Origin: Isoperla grammatica
Lineage: Eukaryota > Arthropoda > Insecta > Plecoptera > Perlodidae
Assembly: GCA_945910005.1 (NCBI GenBank)
Contig: OX246744.1
Coordinates: 41,998,378-42,062,377 of the forward strand
Length of the DNA stretch: 64,000 nt
Reading direction: 5' to 3'
Shown here piece by piece: positions 44,248-54,614 of this stretch. The notes below the pieces were generated by a model. That model was not told where the DNA came from and searched no databases. It saw only the letters and a program-made list of their open reading frames with translations. How positions within the stretch are numbered: the stretch's first letter is position 1; each line of letters starts with the position of its first letter. Both the position numbers and the translations under genes were made by a program.

Positions 44248-45414
44248 CTATTCGTTTCCCGACGCCTGACGACGCGTGGAAGTCGACGCTACCCCTTCCG
44301 CTCTCACTTGCTGGCCATCATCCTGGTCGTTGCGCTGGGCCTTAGAAGCTTGGAACTTTATACAATCCCTGATAAAATGTCCCTGTTTGTCACAATAAAA
44401 ACAAACTGGCCTACCCCCCGTATTTCTCTGGTTTGTTCGTCGATTGCCACCCCCCCAAGGAGTTGAATTTTGATTTTGATTAGGTTCTGCCGATTGTGCT
44501 TTTTCCGATTTTTCTAACCGTGTAGTTAGAGCTGAAACCTTTTTAGTTAAGTCTTTAACTATGTCCACTAGTTGAGCCACAGTCGTGTCCGTTTGGGACA
44601 CTACTGGCGCCACCGTTTGGGGAAGAAAACACCCGGAAATAGACCCATTGCGCACCGCTTCCACCTGCTGTAGTGTGTCCAACAAAACATCAACTGCGGG
44701 AAAAGACTTCCCTATCACCCCTTCTGCCAAATCTGGTCTAAGCCCACGGATACACCACTGCACCCGATCTGCATTGGACATCTTAGGGTCTACTTTGTCA
44801 CACAATCGGAGTCTGTCAAAAATATAATCTTCAGATGATTCACCCAACCTTTGGACTCTCTGACCTAATAACAAAACCCAGTACTGCTTATCTCCTCTAT
44901 GTTTGCCAAAAATCTGAAGAAAGAGGGTTTTAACACCTAACCACTGTAGGGGTTCCGGCGCCGTAGCGTCGGCAGGTACCTCCGCCGCTGCACGTGCCTC
45001 CAAAGTGTCATACCAATTCAGTTGCGTATCTGATAAGTAAAGGGGTAACATAGACAGTTTCTTTGCATCAGCCCAGCCATTGGCCTTTGCCGCCCTCTCA
45101 AATGCTGCCATCCACCGATCGGCATCATCCACTCCTACCTGAAATTTAATAGGCACAACCTGAGGAGACTGCATGGTGTCAACAGTATTATCTACGTCAA
45201 GAAAACGTGCCACGACACCCTCGACCTCGTCCTCGGGGGTATCAGGAGGAAGACGCGCCAATAAAGCGTCCTCAGTGACCTGGCCAGACTCAATTAGTTG
45301 CTGAGCGTGAGCGTACTCCAGCAAGCGTTCTCTGGGTGACAACTGCCCTACCGCCGGTACTCCCACATCACGAAGAATACGTCGCAACGTACGATCGTCC
45401 GGAATACGAAACAT
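44248..45414 (-). CDS. gag: Gypsy gag: capsid-nucleocapsid protein
   Basis: 388 codons. It starts MFRIPDDRTLRRILRDVG. The middle is a retrotransposon Gag capsid-like region (WMAAFERAAKANGW, LSDTQLNWYDTL, YIFDRLRLCDKVDP). The nucleocapsid part has one CCHC knuckle at residues 338-351 (CFYCDKQGHFIRDC) in a basic, Asn-rich setting. The stop TAG follows the slippery heptamer closely. The product should form the particle and bind element RNA. Confidence 0.93.
   Translation of the reverse strand: MFRIPDDRTLRRILRDVGVPAVGQLSPRERLLEYAHAQQLIESGQVTEDALLARLPPDTPEDEVEGVVARFLDVDNTVDTMQSPQVVPIKFQVGVDDADRWMAAFERAAKANGWADAKKLSMLPLYLSDTQLNWYDTLEARAAAEVPADATAPEPLQWLGVKTLFLQIFGKHRGDKQYWVLLLGQRVQRLGESSEDYIFDRLRLCDKVDPKMSNADRVQWCIRGLRPDLAEGVIGKSFPAVDVLLDTLQQVEAVRNGSISGCFLPQTVAPVVSQTDTTVAQLVDIVKDLTKKVSALTTRLEKSEKAQSAEPNQNQNSTPWGGGNRRTNQRNTGGRPVCFYCDKQGHFIRDCIKFQASKAQRNDQDDGQQVRAEGVASTSTRRQASGNE
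44254..44260 (-). promoter_or_regulatory. -1 frameshift slippery site of the Gypsy element
   Basis: On the minus strand the gag frame reads G GGA AAC GAA TAG. GGGAAAC fits the X XXY YYZ rule for -1 slippage, one codon before the gag stop. The pol frame is the -1 frame relative to gag and is open across this overlap. A downstream structure was not worked out. Confidence 0.8.
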
Positions 45415-45660
45415 CCACTAAGAAGACCTGCCCTTTCGACCGCAAGCAAAATGAACAACGCGCCCCCCTTGATTCACAAAATAAACATTTCAAATTTTGA
45501 ATCTTGAATTTGTTTCCACACCCAGGCAAAACAAAACATCCCCTCTGTTAACACCTCACTCACATCCAAAGAAAATGAAACAATGAAACTTCTACGAACC
45601 AATTTGCATAATTAGAAAAAAAAACTGGCACCTCCATCAATTTGGTCACACGTAGAGAAA

Positions 45661-45676
45661 CACAGCGCCTCCACCA
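45661..45676 (-). other. Primer-binding site of the Gypsy element
   Basis: On the minus strand TGGTGGAGGCGCTGTG starts 3 bases after the 5' LTR end. TGG pairs with the CCA end of a tRNA. I do not assign the tRNA. Confidence 0.75.
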
Positions 45677-45679
45677 ATT

Positions 45680-46426
45680 TGTCATGTAATCGATATTGTA
45701 ACTGGATGAATTTGGACTTTGAAATTAACCAAATAACCATAGCAATGGGGGAAACGTAGCAACAATCCCAGTTGCAATACCGTACATGCCGGGATCAGAG
45801 TGAGTGGGAAAAACAGAGGGTGATTTAGGTTCTCTTGAGAGACACTTCACCGTATACAGGCAAAAAGACAACCATTGTTTATTATGCAACACAAGTAGAC
45901 CGAGCGCGTGTTATGGTTCTGACTGGCATATGCGTGAGTTAGAGAAAATTATGTCTGCTTACCGTTGTCTCCATTTTAAAGCAATTACAGAAGTGGACAA
46001 CTCGCGATTCAGACCGCTGCTGGGCACGAAGTCCCCGCTTCCTGGACCCCTCTAGCGTCTTCCACAGGTCCTCCCTTTTCCCGGTACTCGCCCACGCACA
46101 CACACAAACCACACACCACGTCGACCCCTCGACGTGTCTCGTCTCGTGTCCTGGATTGATCTCTCTTCCCGTCTCGTCACCGAGTTACTCGCATCGCCTT
46201 TTATTCTTGCTGAATTTTCGGTTTTCACGCTCTGTACCCGAGTAACCTATATCGTTGTCTCTCTCACTCATGCTGAGTGTGCTCGCGATGCCTTGCGAAA
46301 CATGAGACATAACATGTGTAATTTGTCGATGTCGTGTCCGGTCGTCTTTGCGCGTGTAGCTTGACTAAAGATTATAAATCTTGTCCACTGTACTGGCCCA
46401 AACATGAATAACCAATATTCATGACA
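45680..46426 (-). repeat. 5' LTR of the Gypsy element (element on minus strand)
   Basis: 747 bp with TGTCATG and CATGACA ends. Transcription of the element should start in this LTR and run leftward. The 83- and 76-codon frames on the plus strand are identical in both LTRs and have no known meaning. Confidence 0.94.
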
Positions 46427-48390
46427 ATATGGCGGCAGACTTGACAAGAGTTGAGAGCGTAGAGGCTGCCATTACTATACGCATGGCGGCCATGTTGGTG
46501 ATATGGCGGCAGACTTGCCAAGGGTTGAGAGCGTAGAGGCCGCCATTACTATGCGCATGGCGGCCATGTTGGTGATATGGCGGCAGACTTGACAAGAGTT
46601 GAGAGCGTAGAGGCTGCCATTACTATACGCATGGCGGCCATGTTGGTGATATGGCGGCAGACTTGCCAAGGGTTGAGAGCGTAGAGGCTGCCATTACTAT
46701 GCGCATGGCGGCCATGTTGGTGATATGGCGGCAAACTTGCTAAGGGCTGAGAGCGTGGAGGCCGCCATTACTATGCGCATGGCGGCCATGTTGGTGATAT
46801 GGCGGCAGACTTGACAAGAGTTGAGAGCGTAGAGGCTGCCATTACTATGCGCATGGCGGCCATGTTGGTGATATGGCGGCAGACTTGACAAGGGTTGAGA
46901 GCGTAGAGGCCGCCATTACTATGCGCATGGCGGCCATGTTGGTGATATGGCGGCAGACTTGACAAGGGTTGAGAGCGTAGAGGCTGCCATTACTATGCGC
47001 ATGGCGGCCATGTTGGTGATATGGCGGCAGACTTGACAAGGGTTGAGAGCGTAGAGGCTGCCATTACTATGCGCATGGCGGCCATGTTGGTGATATGGCG
47101 GCAGACTTGACAAGGGTTGAGAGCGTAGAGGCTGCCATTACTATGCGCATGGCGGCCATGTTGGTGATATGGCGGCAGACTTGACAAGGGTTGAGAGCGT
47201 AGAGGCTGCCATTACTATGCGCATGGCGGCCATGTTGGTGATATGGCGGCAGACTTGACAAGGGTTGAGAGCGTAGAGGCTGCCATTACTATGCGCATGG
47301 CGGCCATGTTGGTGATATGGCGGCAGACTTGACAAGGGTTGAGAGCGTGGAGGCCGCCATTACTATGCGCATGGTGGCCATCTTGGCGATATGGCGGCAG
47401 ACTTGACAAGGGCTGAGAGCGTGGAGGCCACCATTACTATGCGCATAGCGGCCATCTTGGCGATATGGCGGCAGACTTAACTAGGGTTGAGAGCGTGGAG
47501 GCCGCCATTACTATGCGCATGGCGGCCATCTTGGTGATATGGCGGCAGACTTGCTAAGGGCTGAGAGCGTGGAGGCCGCCATTACTATGCGCATGGCGGC
47601 CATCTTAGTGATATGGCGGCAGACTTGACAAGGGCTGAGAGCGTGGAGGCCACCATTACTATGCGCATAGCGGCCATCTTGGCGATATGGCGGCAGACTT
47701 AACTAGGGTTGAGAGCGTGGAGGCCGCCATTACTATGCGCATGGCGGCCATGTTGGTGATATGGCGGCAGACTTGCCAAGGGTTGAGAGCGTGGAGGCCG
47801 CCATTACTATGCGCATGGCGGCCATGTTGGTGATATGGCGGCAGACTTGACAAGGGTTGAGAGCGTGGAGGCCGCCATTACTATGCGCATGGCGGCCATC
47901 TTGGTGATATGGCGGCAGACTTGCTAAGGGCTGAGAGCGTGGAGGCCGCCATTACTATGCGCATGGCGGCCATGTTGGTGATATGGCGGCAGACTTGCCA
48001 AGGGTTGAGAGCGTGGAGGCCGCCATTACTATGCGCATGGCGGCCATGTTGGTGATATGGCGGCAGACTTGACAAGGGTTGAGAGCGTGGAGGCCGCCAT
48101 TACTATGCGCATGGCGGCCATCTTGGTGATATGGCGGCAGACTTGCTAAGGGCTGAGAGCGTGGAGGCCGCCATTACTATGCGCATGGCGGCCATGTTGG
48201 TGATATGGCGGCAGACTTGCCAAGGGTTGAGAGCGTGGAGGCCGCCATTACTATGCGCATGGCGGCCATCTTGGTGATATGGCGGCAGACTTGACAAGGG
48301 TTGAGAGCGTGGAGGGCGCCATTACTATTCGCATGGCGGCCATCTTGGTTATATGGCAGCAGACTTGACAAGGGTAGAGAGCGTTAACAA
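46427..48390 (+). repeat. Exon 4-derived 74-bp array, CAP copy 2, part after Gypsy
   Basis: About 26 more units of the 74-bp repeat. With the first part the array has about 57 units (4.3 kb). After it GGTTGGTCAGCCGTCGAAG matches copy 1 before exon 5. Confidence 0.93.
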
Positions 48391-48460
48391 GGGGCCTGGG
48401 TTGGTCAGCCGTCGAAGATGCTGGTTGCCGGATGTTAATCAATATAAATATATGTTCCAG

Positions 48461-48552
48461 GTCCGATAAGCAAAGAGATAGAAGATTGGAGTAATTTTGC
48501 GGACGTGGCTTACGCGAATACCTACAAAGTAGCTTGCTTCCTTGACGACAAG
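48461..48552 (+). pseudogene. Exon 5 of CAP copy 2, with 2-bp deletion
   Basis: Acceptor TATGTTCCAG and donor AAG/GTAAAG are kept. Two A residues are missing compared with copy 1, so the frame ends at TAA early in the exon. The rest of the exon is almost unchanged. Confidence 0.85.
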
Positions 48553-48580
48553 GTAAAGTATGTTACTACTCACACCGATA

Positions 48581-48705
48581 GAGGTGGCTCAGCGGTGAGA
48601 TGCGAGACTCTACTTCGGGAGGTCGCCGGTTTGATTCCGGCCACCGACAGTCCGGAATGAAAGTTTTACCCGAGGTTTTCCTCAGTCGTAAAGGCGAATG
48701 CTGGG
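48581..48705 (+). repeat. tRNA-derived SINE 28 bp after exon 5 (copy 2)
   Basis: Same head and place as at 18481 in copy 1. The B-box here reads GGTTTGATTCC. The tail is cut by an insertion of about 195 bp (about 48706-48902) flanked by GGATT on both sides, which copy 1 lacks. Confidence 0.7.
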
Positions 48706-48967
48706 ATTTTTAATGTCTGAATATATTGTAGTATGAAGGATGATTGAAGGATGTGTTTGATAAGGACGGATGAGAAAATAAAGTAGTCGACTTCGTGATG
48801 TGCCATTGCAAGGTGTGTATTGAGTCTAGTTTCTACAACGGTTGGGTAGCATGAGTGGGCGGGGATGTTAGAAGCAAGGTTGGTTTACAAGGCTGTGGAC
48901 TATGGACATGACAGGATTGAGTCCTAAGCATTGCTCCAACTGCCCCTATAACACTGCCTGTCAGCCG

Positions 48968-49573
48968 CCTGCCCAGGGACTGCTACCTTATCGTGGTGGG
49001 CAGGTTTGCGTGTTTTTGTGATCCCGAGAGCTATGCCGGCGAAAGCGTATGCTTCTGGTAGGGCCACCCTAGCCGGACTGGTCGAGGAGGAGAAGTCAGA
49101 CGAAGTGTAGTCCACACCCCAATCCCCTTTCCTCCCCTTTCCCCTTTCCACCCCGCCCTCCTATTGGCCCCTTTCCTCCAAACAGCCCCCTATTTCATCT
49201 TCATATATCACCCACTCATTGTCTCGATTAGCCTCGTTGCAAAAATATGAGACGTTAAGCCCAAATAATCAATCCCCTTTCCTCCCCTTCCCTTTTCCTT
49301 ACGCTCCCTCCTACTTACCCCTTTCCTCCAAACAGCTCCATATTACATCTTCATACATCACCCACTCATTGTCTCGATTAGCCTCGTTGCAAAAATATGA
49401 GACGTTAAGCCCAAATAATCAATCCCCTTTCCTCCCCTTCCCTTTTCCTTACGCTCCCTCCTACTTACCCCTTTCCTCCAAACAGCTCCATATTACATCT
49501 TCATACATCACCCACTCATTGTCTCGATTAGCCTCGTTGCAAAAATATGAGACGTTAAGCCCAGATAATCAAA
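48968..49573 (+). mobile_element. Internally deleted LINE-like insertion with 13-bp target duplication
   Basis: TGCCTGTCAGCCG stands on both sides (48955-48967 and 49574-49586), splitting an exon 6 unit. The left part (GACTGCTACCTTATCGTGG, CCCGAGAGCTATGCCGG) looks like a LINE 5' region. The right part is a 3' region repeated as units of 150 bp, ending ATATGAGACGTTAAGCCCA, GATAATCAAA. The coding middle is missing. Confidence 0.7.
49140..49573 (+). repeat. 150-bp tandem repeat of a LINE 3' region
   Basis: GCCTCGTTGCAAAAATATGA recurs at 49231, 49381 and 49531. Between are CCCCTTTCCTCCCC-type pyrimidine tracts. The 131-codon frame is a repeat shadow. Confidence 0.88.
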
Positions 49574-50236
49574 TGCCTGTCAGCCGGCCAGCAACAACCC
49601 TTACTGTGGGCTAACCTTGTGTGTCTTCTCCCATCCCTCAGAGGTTCATGTGTTTGTTTGGGCCGAGGATATATTGGGGCGGGGAGCCGTGCTCCAACTG
49701 TCCCTATAACACTGCCTGTCAGCCGGCCAGCAACAACCCTTATCTGTTGGCTAACCTTGTGTGTCTTCTCCCATCCCTCAGAGGTTCATGTGTTTGCTGG
49801 GTCCTCGCAAGACCAACGGCCACCCCATATATTGGGGCGGGGAGCCGTGCTCCAACTGCCCCTGTAACACTGCCTGTCAGCCGGCCAGCAACAACCCTTA
49901 CTGTTGGCTAACCTTGTGTGTCTTCTCCCATCCCTCAGAGGTTCATGTGTTTGTTTAGGCCGAGGATATATTGGGGCGGGGAGCCGTGCTCCAACTGTCC
50001 CTATAACACTGCCTGTCAGCCGGCCAGCAACAACCCTTATCTGTTGGCTAACCTTGTGTGTCTTCTCCCATCCCTCAGAGGTTCATGTGTTTGCTGGGTC
50101 CTCGCAAGACCAACGGCCACCCCATATATTGGGGCGGGGAGCCGTGCTCCAACTGCCCCTGTAACACTGCCTGTCAGCCGGCCAGCAACAACCCTTACCT
50201 GTTGGCTAACCTTGTGTGTCTTCTCCCATCCCTCAG
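49574..50236 (+). repeat. Exon 6-derived array, CAP copy 2 (four units plus a part upstream of exon 6)
   Basis: The unit is the same as in copy 1. Two units have a shorter exon part (TTTGGGCCGAGGATATATTG or TTTAGGCCGAGG), lacking the CTCGCAAGACCAACG stretch. The last, complete unit is exon 6 at 50237. Confidence 0.9.
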
Positions 50237-50378
50237 AGGTTCATGTGTTTGCTGGGTCCTCGCAAGACCAACGGCCACCCCATATATTGGGGCGGGGAGC
50301 CGTGCTCCAACTGTCCCTTTAACACTGCCTGTCAGCCGGCCAGCAACAACCCTTACCTGTGTTCGCGGGACGATGTTG
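50237..50378 (+). CDS. Exon 6 of CAP copy 2
   Basis: 142 bp, acceptor CATCCCTCAG, donor GATGTTG/GTATGT. The peptide is the same as in copy 1 (EPCSNCPFNTACQPASNNPY, LCSRDDV). Confidence 0.83.
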
Positions 50379-50532
50379 GTATGTAGCCTACTTACTTTCT
50401 TACTTATTTACTTACTTAATTTTATACTTGGATGTAAAATTAGAGAGAAATCCTGTTAAAGGTTTAGGCGTTAGGAGTGTAAGCTTAGACGCATGTTTTA
50501 GTGGTAAAATGACTACTGCCGAACGCTATTAA

Positions 50533-51090
50533 AGTCGATCGATGAAGTGAACTACCCATTCAATACAACAACTAAACTATTCAAATTAAATGGACATGAA
50601 AAAATACTTTTTTTTTATTCTAAATTATGAATTTCAATAATTATTACATGTGAGTAGCATTTAATACTGAACTTCTTGCAATTATGCATTTTTTTTTTAT
50701 TAATAAAGTATATTTATAGTTTCTAATTTGAGTAGATTTGACGTAAAATTGACACACCAACGCGAATATCTCGAAAACGGATCGCGTTCGATCATCTTTT
50801 TCAAACGTATGCATGTTAGTCATGAAGTTATCTACATTTAGGACGAAAATTTGTTACAATATATTACTTTTTGATGGTGCTACGCAAAGTTATACGATTG
50901 AAAGTGTAGGTTTTTGTTCAGTTACAATGTATAACATAGGGAATTCCAACGCATTTCAACACTCAATAAATAAAAAACTAATAGCGGTAGGTGCATATTT
51001 TTTTCTACAATATTCACAAGCTTAATCTCAACTTGCAGTACAAACAATTTGAATGATTTATATTACATGTGCAGTTATCATCGATCGACT
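50533..51090. mobile_element. TTAA-flanked TIR element in intron 6 of CAP copy 2
   Basis: Ends AGTCGATCGATGA and TCATCGATCGACT are perfect inverted repeats of 13 bp, with TTAA on both sides (50529-50532, 51091-51094). Copy 1 has the empty site GCTCTTAAGATCC. TTAA duplication points to a piggyBac- or Kolobok-type transposase supplied elsewhere; the 558-bp interior codes nothing recognisable. Confidence 0.85.
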
Positions 51091-51107
51091 TTAAGATCCT
51101 CGTTATG

Positions 51108-51189
51108 ACTTACTTTGTATTACTCACTCTTTATTACTTACTCTGTATTACTTACTCTGTATTACTTACTCTTTATTACTTACTCTTCC
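51108..51189 (+). repeat. 14-bp minisatellite at the exon 7 acceptor (copy 2)
   Basis: About 6 units of TTTATTACTTACTC-type sequence, compared with about 15 in copy 1, ending in CTCTTCCAG. Confidence 0.88.
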
Positions 51190-51191
51190 AG

Positions 51192-51328
51192 GCGTGGAGG
51201 ACGACGATGACAGCCCGGGCGCAGCAGGTGGAGGTGATTTCGAGTTCGAAGCCGACGACTTTGGCGTTTTTCACGGTCCCAACATCAGTCTCACTATAGG
51301 AGCGATTTTCATTCTCATCTTAATCTAG
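51192..51328 (+). CDS. Exon 7 of CAP copy 2
   Basis: 137 bp with the same acidic linker and hydrophobic end as copy 1, stop TAG. Changes from copy 1 are silent (for example AATATTAGT to AACATCAGT). In the annotated frame it lies downstream of the exon 5 stop. Confidence 0.78.
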
Positions 51329-52804
51329 ATAATCTAGATCTTTAACTCAATTCCTCCTCATCTTAATCTAGATGTTAGGCTCAATTCCATCCACTTCTTC
51401 CGGTATTATTTATGTTAAAGGTCTCTCACACCAAGAAGTAAAATAGTGTCAGGGATGTCGGGACCGCCCACAATTAGTTTCCAACTTAACAAGTGCGAAT
51501 CACTAACGTTTTTCCTGATTATCTAGTACAATTTGGTTGCGTTAAGTTTTTTGACGTAAACCTGCTTGCACATTTTCTTGTGCGTTACCGTCAAAAAACT
51601 TACCGCAACCAAATCTTACTAGATAATCCGGAAAAACGTTAGTGATTCGCGTTAAGTTGGGAACTAAATGTGGGCGGTCCTGATACTATCTTACTTCTTG
51701 CTGTGAGAGACCTATACTCTCAAGTGATCAATAAAAACACATTAATTTTAAGTAGTTTTATTAGTAAGAATAATAGCCTAGCCCGGTTATGCTGTACAAA
51801 TTGTTCAATCTTTGTGACTCTAATACTGAACATAGTTAACTTACTATTGATGTAACCCTATAATTATAAGTTTATCCAAGCAGTTCAGCCTTCAATTAAA
51901 TATAATTGGTTAAATGAATTGTCTACAGTTATTCACTGAGGTGGTGACGTGTTTGCTTTTGTACAGTCGCTAACATATCGAGTAATATAAATTAGATTTC
52001 TAAACGGGATTTCTTCTCAAGTTTGTGCTAGCCAGGTATAGTCATCATACAACATCTTCGGTATTGCTTCCGTCACGGGTGGGTGAGCGGCAGCCAACCA
52101 GCGGCCGTGGCTAGTTCAAATACCTGCTCGGGTTGGCCGAGACTGTAAAACGTAATTTATTGATGACGAAAGCATTACCGAAGTTGTTGTACGACGACTT
52201 TAGTGGGGTGTATATCATTGGTGAAACGCCTCAAAGGGCGGATTATTTCCCGCTCACTGTGCAAGGTTGTAAACGTCAAGCTTGTCACCAGGAAGGATGC
52301 ACAGTTTAAAAAAAAAAGTGACCACCAATAATATCTATTCAAATAAGAAAAACACCCACTTGACAATAGGAAGACGGGGCTCAGGATTCTGTCCCTTTTC
52401 TACGGGTCGACCATAATTATCTCTTGCTTCGACGGTCCATGTGGTTTGGAGCTGTCTTTACTATGTTAGAAGCTAAGTGGTTTGCCAAATAAAGGGGATG
52501 ATTGACAGCATAAGTCTCCAACAATAAGAAACAGTTCCTTTTAGTTCTCATTTTGCCGGCGTGTATCTTGAATTGGGACCGAGAATAGGCTGATTTTCTT
52601 GTTTTCAACTAAGCCACGGACCCTCTGTAGGCCTACCAATCACTAACCTCAAAAGAGGCGATGTTATTGTATAGGTAAACAAGTGTCAATCATCCCCATT
52701 ATTCAAGAAAGCCCTCACTTTCTCAGCCGGTATCGACAACTACAAACCCCACGGACAAATAACTTGACCATTACGGATACAGCTAACCCTATACAGGGGG
52801 AGGT
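51329..52804. other. 3' flank of CAP copy 2
   Basis: It matches 21102-23290 with insertions and losses: the palindromic MITE at 51419-51713 and the hairpin repeat at about 52045-52200 are kept. A stretch at about 52225-52590 is not in copy 1. The copy 1 SINE and hAT (22147-23135) are absent. No further gene is seen. Confidence 0.5.
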
Positions 52805-53467
52805 CAGTGGCGTAACTACGGGGGGGTTTAGGGGGTTAAAACCCCCCCCGAAACTACATCGAGAATTTTTTTACCTAAGACAACATTAACTGAATACTAT
52901 ATTGTCCTTAACCACTTCAGTGTATGTATAACAATCGCAATAAATAACATTTTCATTATATTTATACACTTCACTTAGAAAAGATATATAATTTATTTCA
53001 ATAATTTAATTATATGTGTTCATCTACAACTAATATATCTTTCGCTCGAACCAGTAAAAGTAGGGTACCTATAAATAAAAATGCATTAATGTAATTTTAC
53101 AATATCACGTTCTGTGGATTAAAATTTAAATATATGTGACGTGACCACAAGGTTTCACTTCATGTTGAGATTATATTGAACAACCATAAAACATTAAAAA
53201 CACAATTTCTATGCAATTCTTATTTAGAACTATAATAAATGCCTACTGTAACACTGTAATTTCAATATAATACAAACAAACGAGTAGTGGTTCGAGTAGT
53301 ATTCTTTGAGTCTAAAAGGCACGAAATAATTATAGAAGTGAAAAAAAATTTCGCCTACGGCGAAATGGCCTCCGGCGGCTGGGGCTTCGCCCCAGACCCC
53401 TTTCAGTCCTCTCATCTCACTTTTCCCTAATTAACCCCCCCCGAAATAATTCCTAGTTACGCCACTG
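52805..53467. mobile_element. hAT MITE between CAP copies 2 and 3
   Basis: Ends CAGTGGCGTAACTACGGGG and CCTAGTTACGCCACTG are inverted. GGGGAGGT stands on both sides (52797-52804 and 53468-53475). The matching place near 23281 (CAGGGGAAGGTCC) is the empty site. AT-rich interior without coding capacity. Confidence 0.88.
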
Positions 53468-54460
53468 GGGGAGGTCCCGGCTTTTTGTAACTGTGTGTCA
53501 CCGAATCGACTGTCGCAGGAAATTTTAGACATGACTGACATATAACTTACAACTTTCAACAAAGTCAGATTAGTGATTGACTGATTGATACGGTGTTAGG
53601 TAGGTTGGAACCAAGAAAGCTGTGCTTGAATGGTAACCCTTCAAAATGATTGAAATTACGAATTATATTCAAGGAAGCTGTGTATTTAAGTATGGTTGCA
53701 ATGGCGGCCGGAGTTTAAAGAGGGCGACAATATATAATAGGTACCATAGCACCACATAGATGGTTCTTTTCCCTCCGCCGACTGTGGTTTACAGCTTCCC
53801 TGACCACATCCATCCCAGGTAACTTATTTTTATACTTTACTATGATAATACTACTTTACTATTATACTTATTATAACTTATAAAAGAAGGCAGTGTTGAA
53901 TTCAAAGTTTTGTCCCCGGGGGTGCTATTTCAAATCCTGGGGTGTAGACATGAAGGGCGGGGGAGGGGGGGGGGGGGGGGGGAGACAGAATTTCAAAACT
54001 ACCACTGCTTCCACGTTACTTTTACTAATAAAGTTTCGTGTTCTGTTATAAAAGACTATTTTGGCAAAAATATATGTTCAAGAAATGTGAAAGCACAGAT
54101 AAATAAGTGAAAGTGTATTTCTTATTCTATGTTTACATGTTTACTCACAGCTGGCCACTTGATGCCCAGTTGAACTTGAGAAGTGGCGGAGTTTAGATAA
54201 GTCTGGCCCTTCTCTGATTTCTTTCTGCTTGTTTCAGCCCTCCATGGTCACTTACTTTTGTGAGACACAGAATACTTTATTTACTATAAATTAAAATATT
54301 CAAAACAATATTTCCGTGCCATTTCAAAATTAAGTAATATAGAGCTTGTAGCCAATTTATTCCCGGGGGGTGGACTGGGGGGGGGGGGGCGAATGATAAT
54401 TCCCGAGGGGGCTTCCTCCCGGGATCATAGCTGAGTTCAAAACTGAAAAAAGGTAACTTA
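53468..54460. other. Spacer before CAP copy 3
   Basis: It holds a decayed piece of the GGCACAGCC-hairpin MITE (53607-53740), poly-G runs (about 53955-53983 and 54373-54389) and no gene that I can support. Confidence 0.5.
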
Positions 54461-54614
54461 TTTGGAAGGCAGTGGCTAATTGTCATGAGAACACTATTGT
54501 TATTTTGCTTTCAACTGTTTAACAATCAGGTACCCACACACAAATCACCGCTGCATTCTGTTTTCATGAATATTCGCATTGTAGTATTGTGTGAAACCAA
54601 ATTATATATACAAT

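Larger units (their letters stand above)
35046..46426 (-). mobile_element. Gypsy-type LTR retrotransposon, nearly intact, in intron 4 of CAP copy 2
   Basis: It is 11.4 kb with two 747-bp LTRs, gag and pol on the minus strand, a primer-binding site and a polypurine tract. ATAT stands on both sides (35042-35045 and 46427-46430), a 4-bp duplication inside a 74-bp unit (GGTG-ATAT-GGCGG). The LTRs differ at one base that I can see (TAATCAAT versus TAATCGAT), so the insertion is recent. Between pol and the 3' LTR lie about 4.5 kb without clear genes, in which a hAT element (37859-39305) sits. Confidence 0.95.
24666..51328 (+). pseudogene. CAP-superfamily gene, copy 2: all seven exons, frameshift in exon 5
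   Basis: Exons: 24666-24788, 30835-30990, 31880-31979, 32597-32723, 48461-48552, 50237-50378 and 51192-51328. All boundaries and phases match copy 1. Exon 5 is 92 bp where copy 1 has 94: GATAAAAGC has become GATAAGC, and the frame then meets TAA after TTGGAG. Intron 4 has grown by the Gypsy element at 35046-46426. Other exons are intact and close to copy 1, so the damage looks recent. The copy may be a young pseudogene, may give a truncated protein without the hinge and tail, or the deletion could be a sequence error. Confidence 0.75.
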
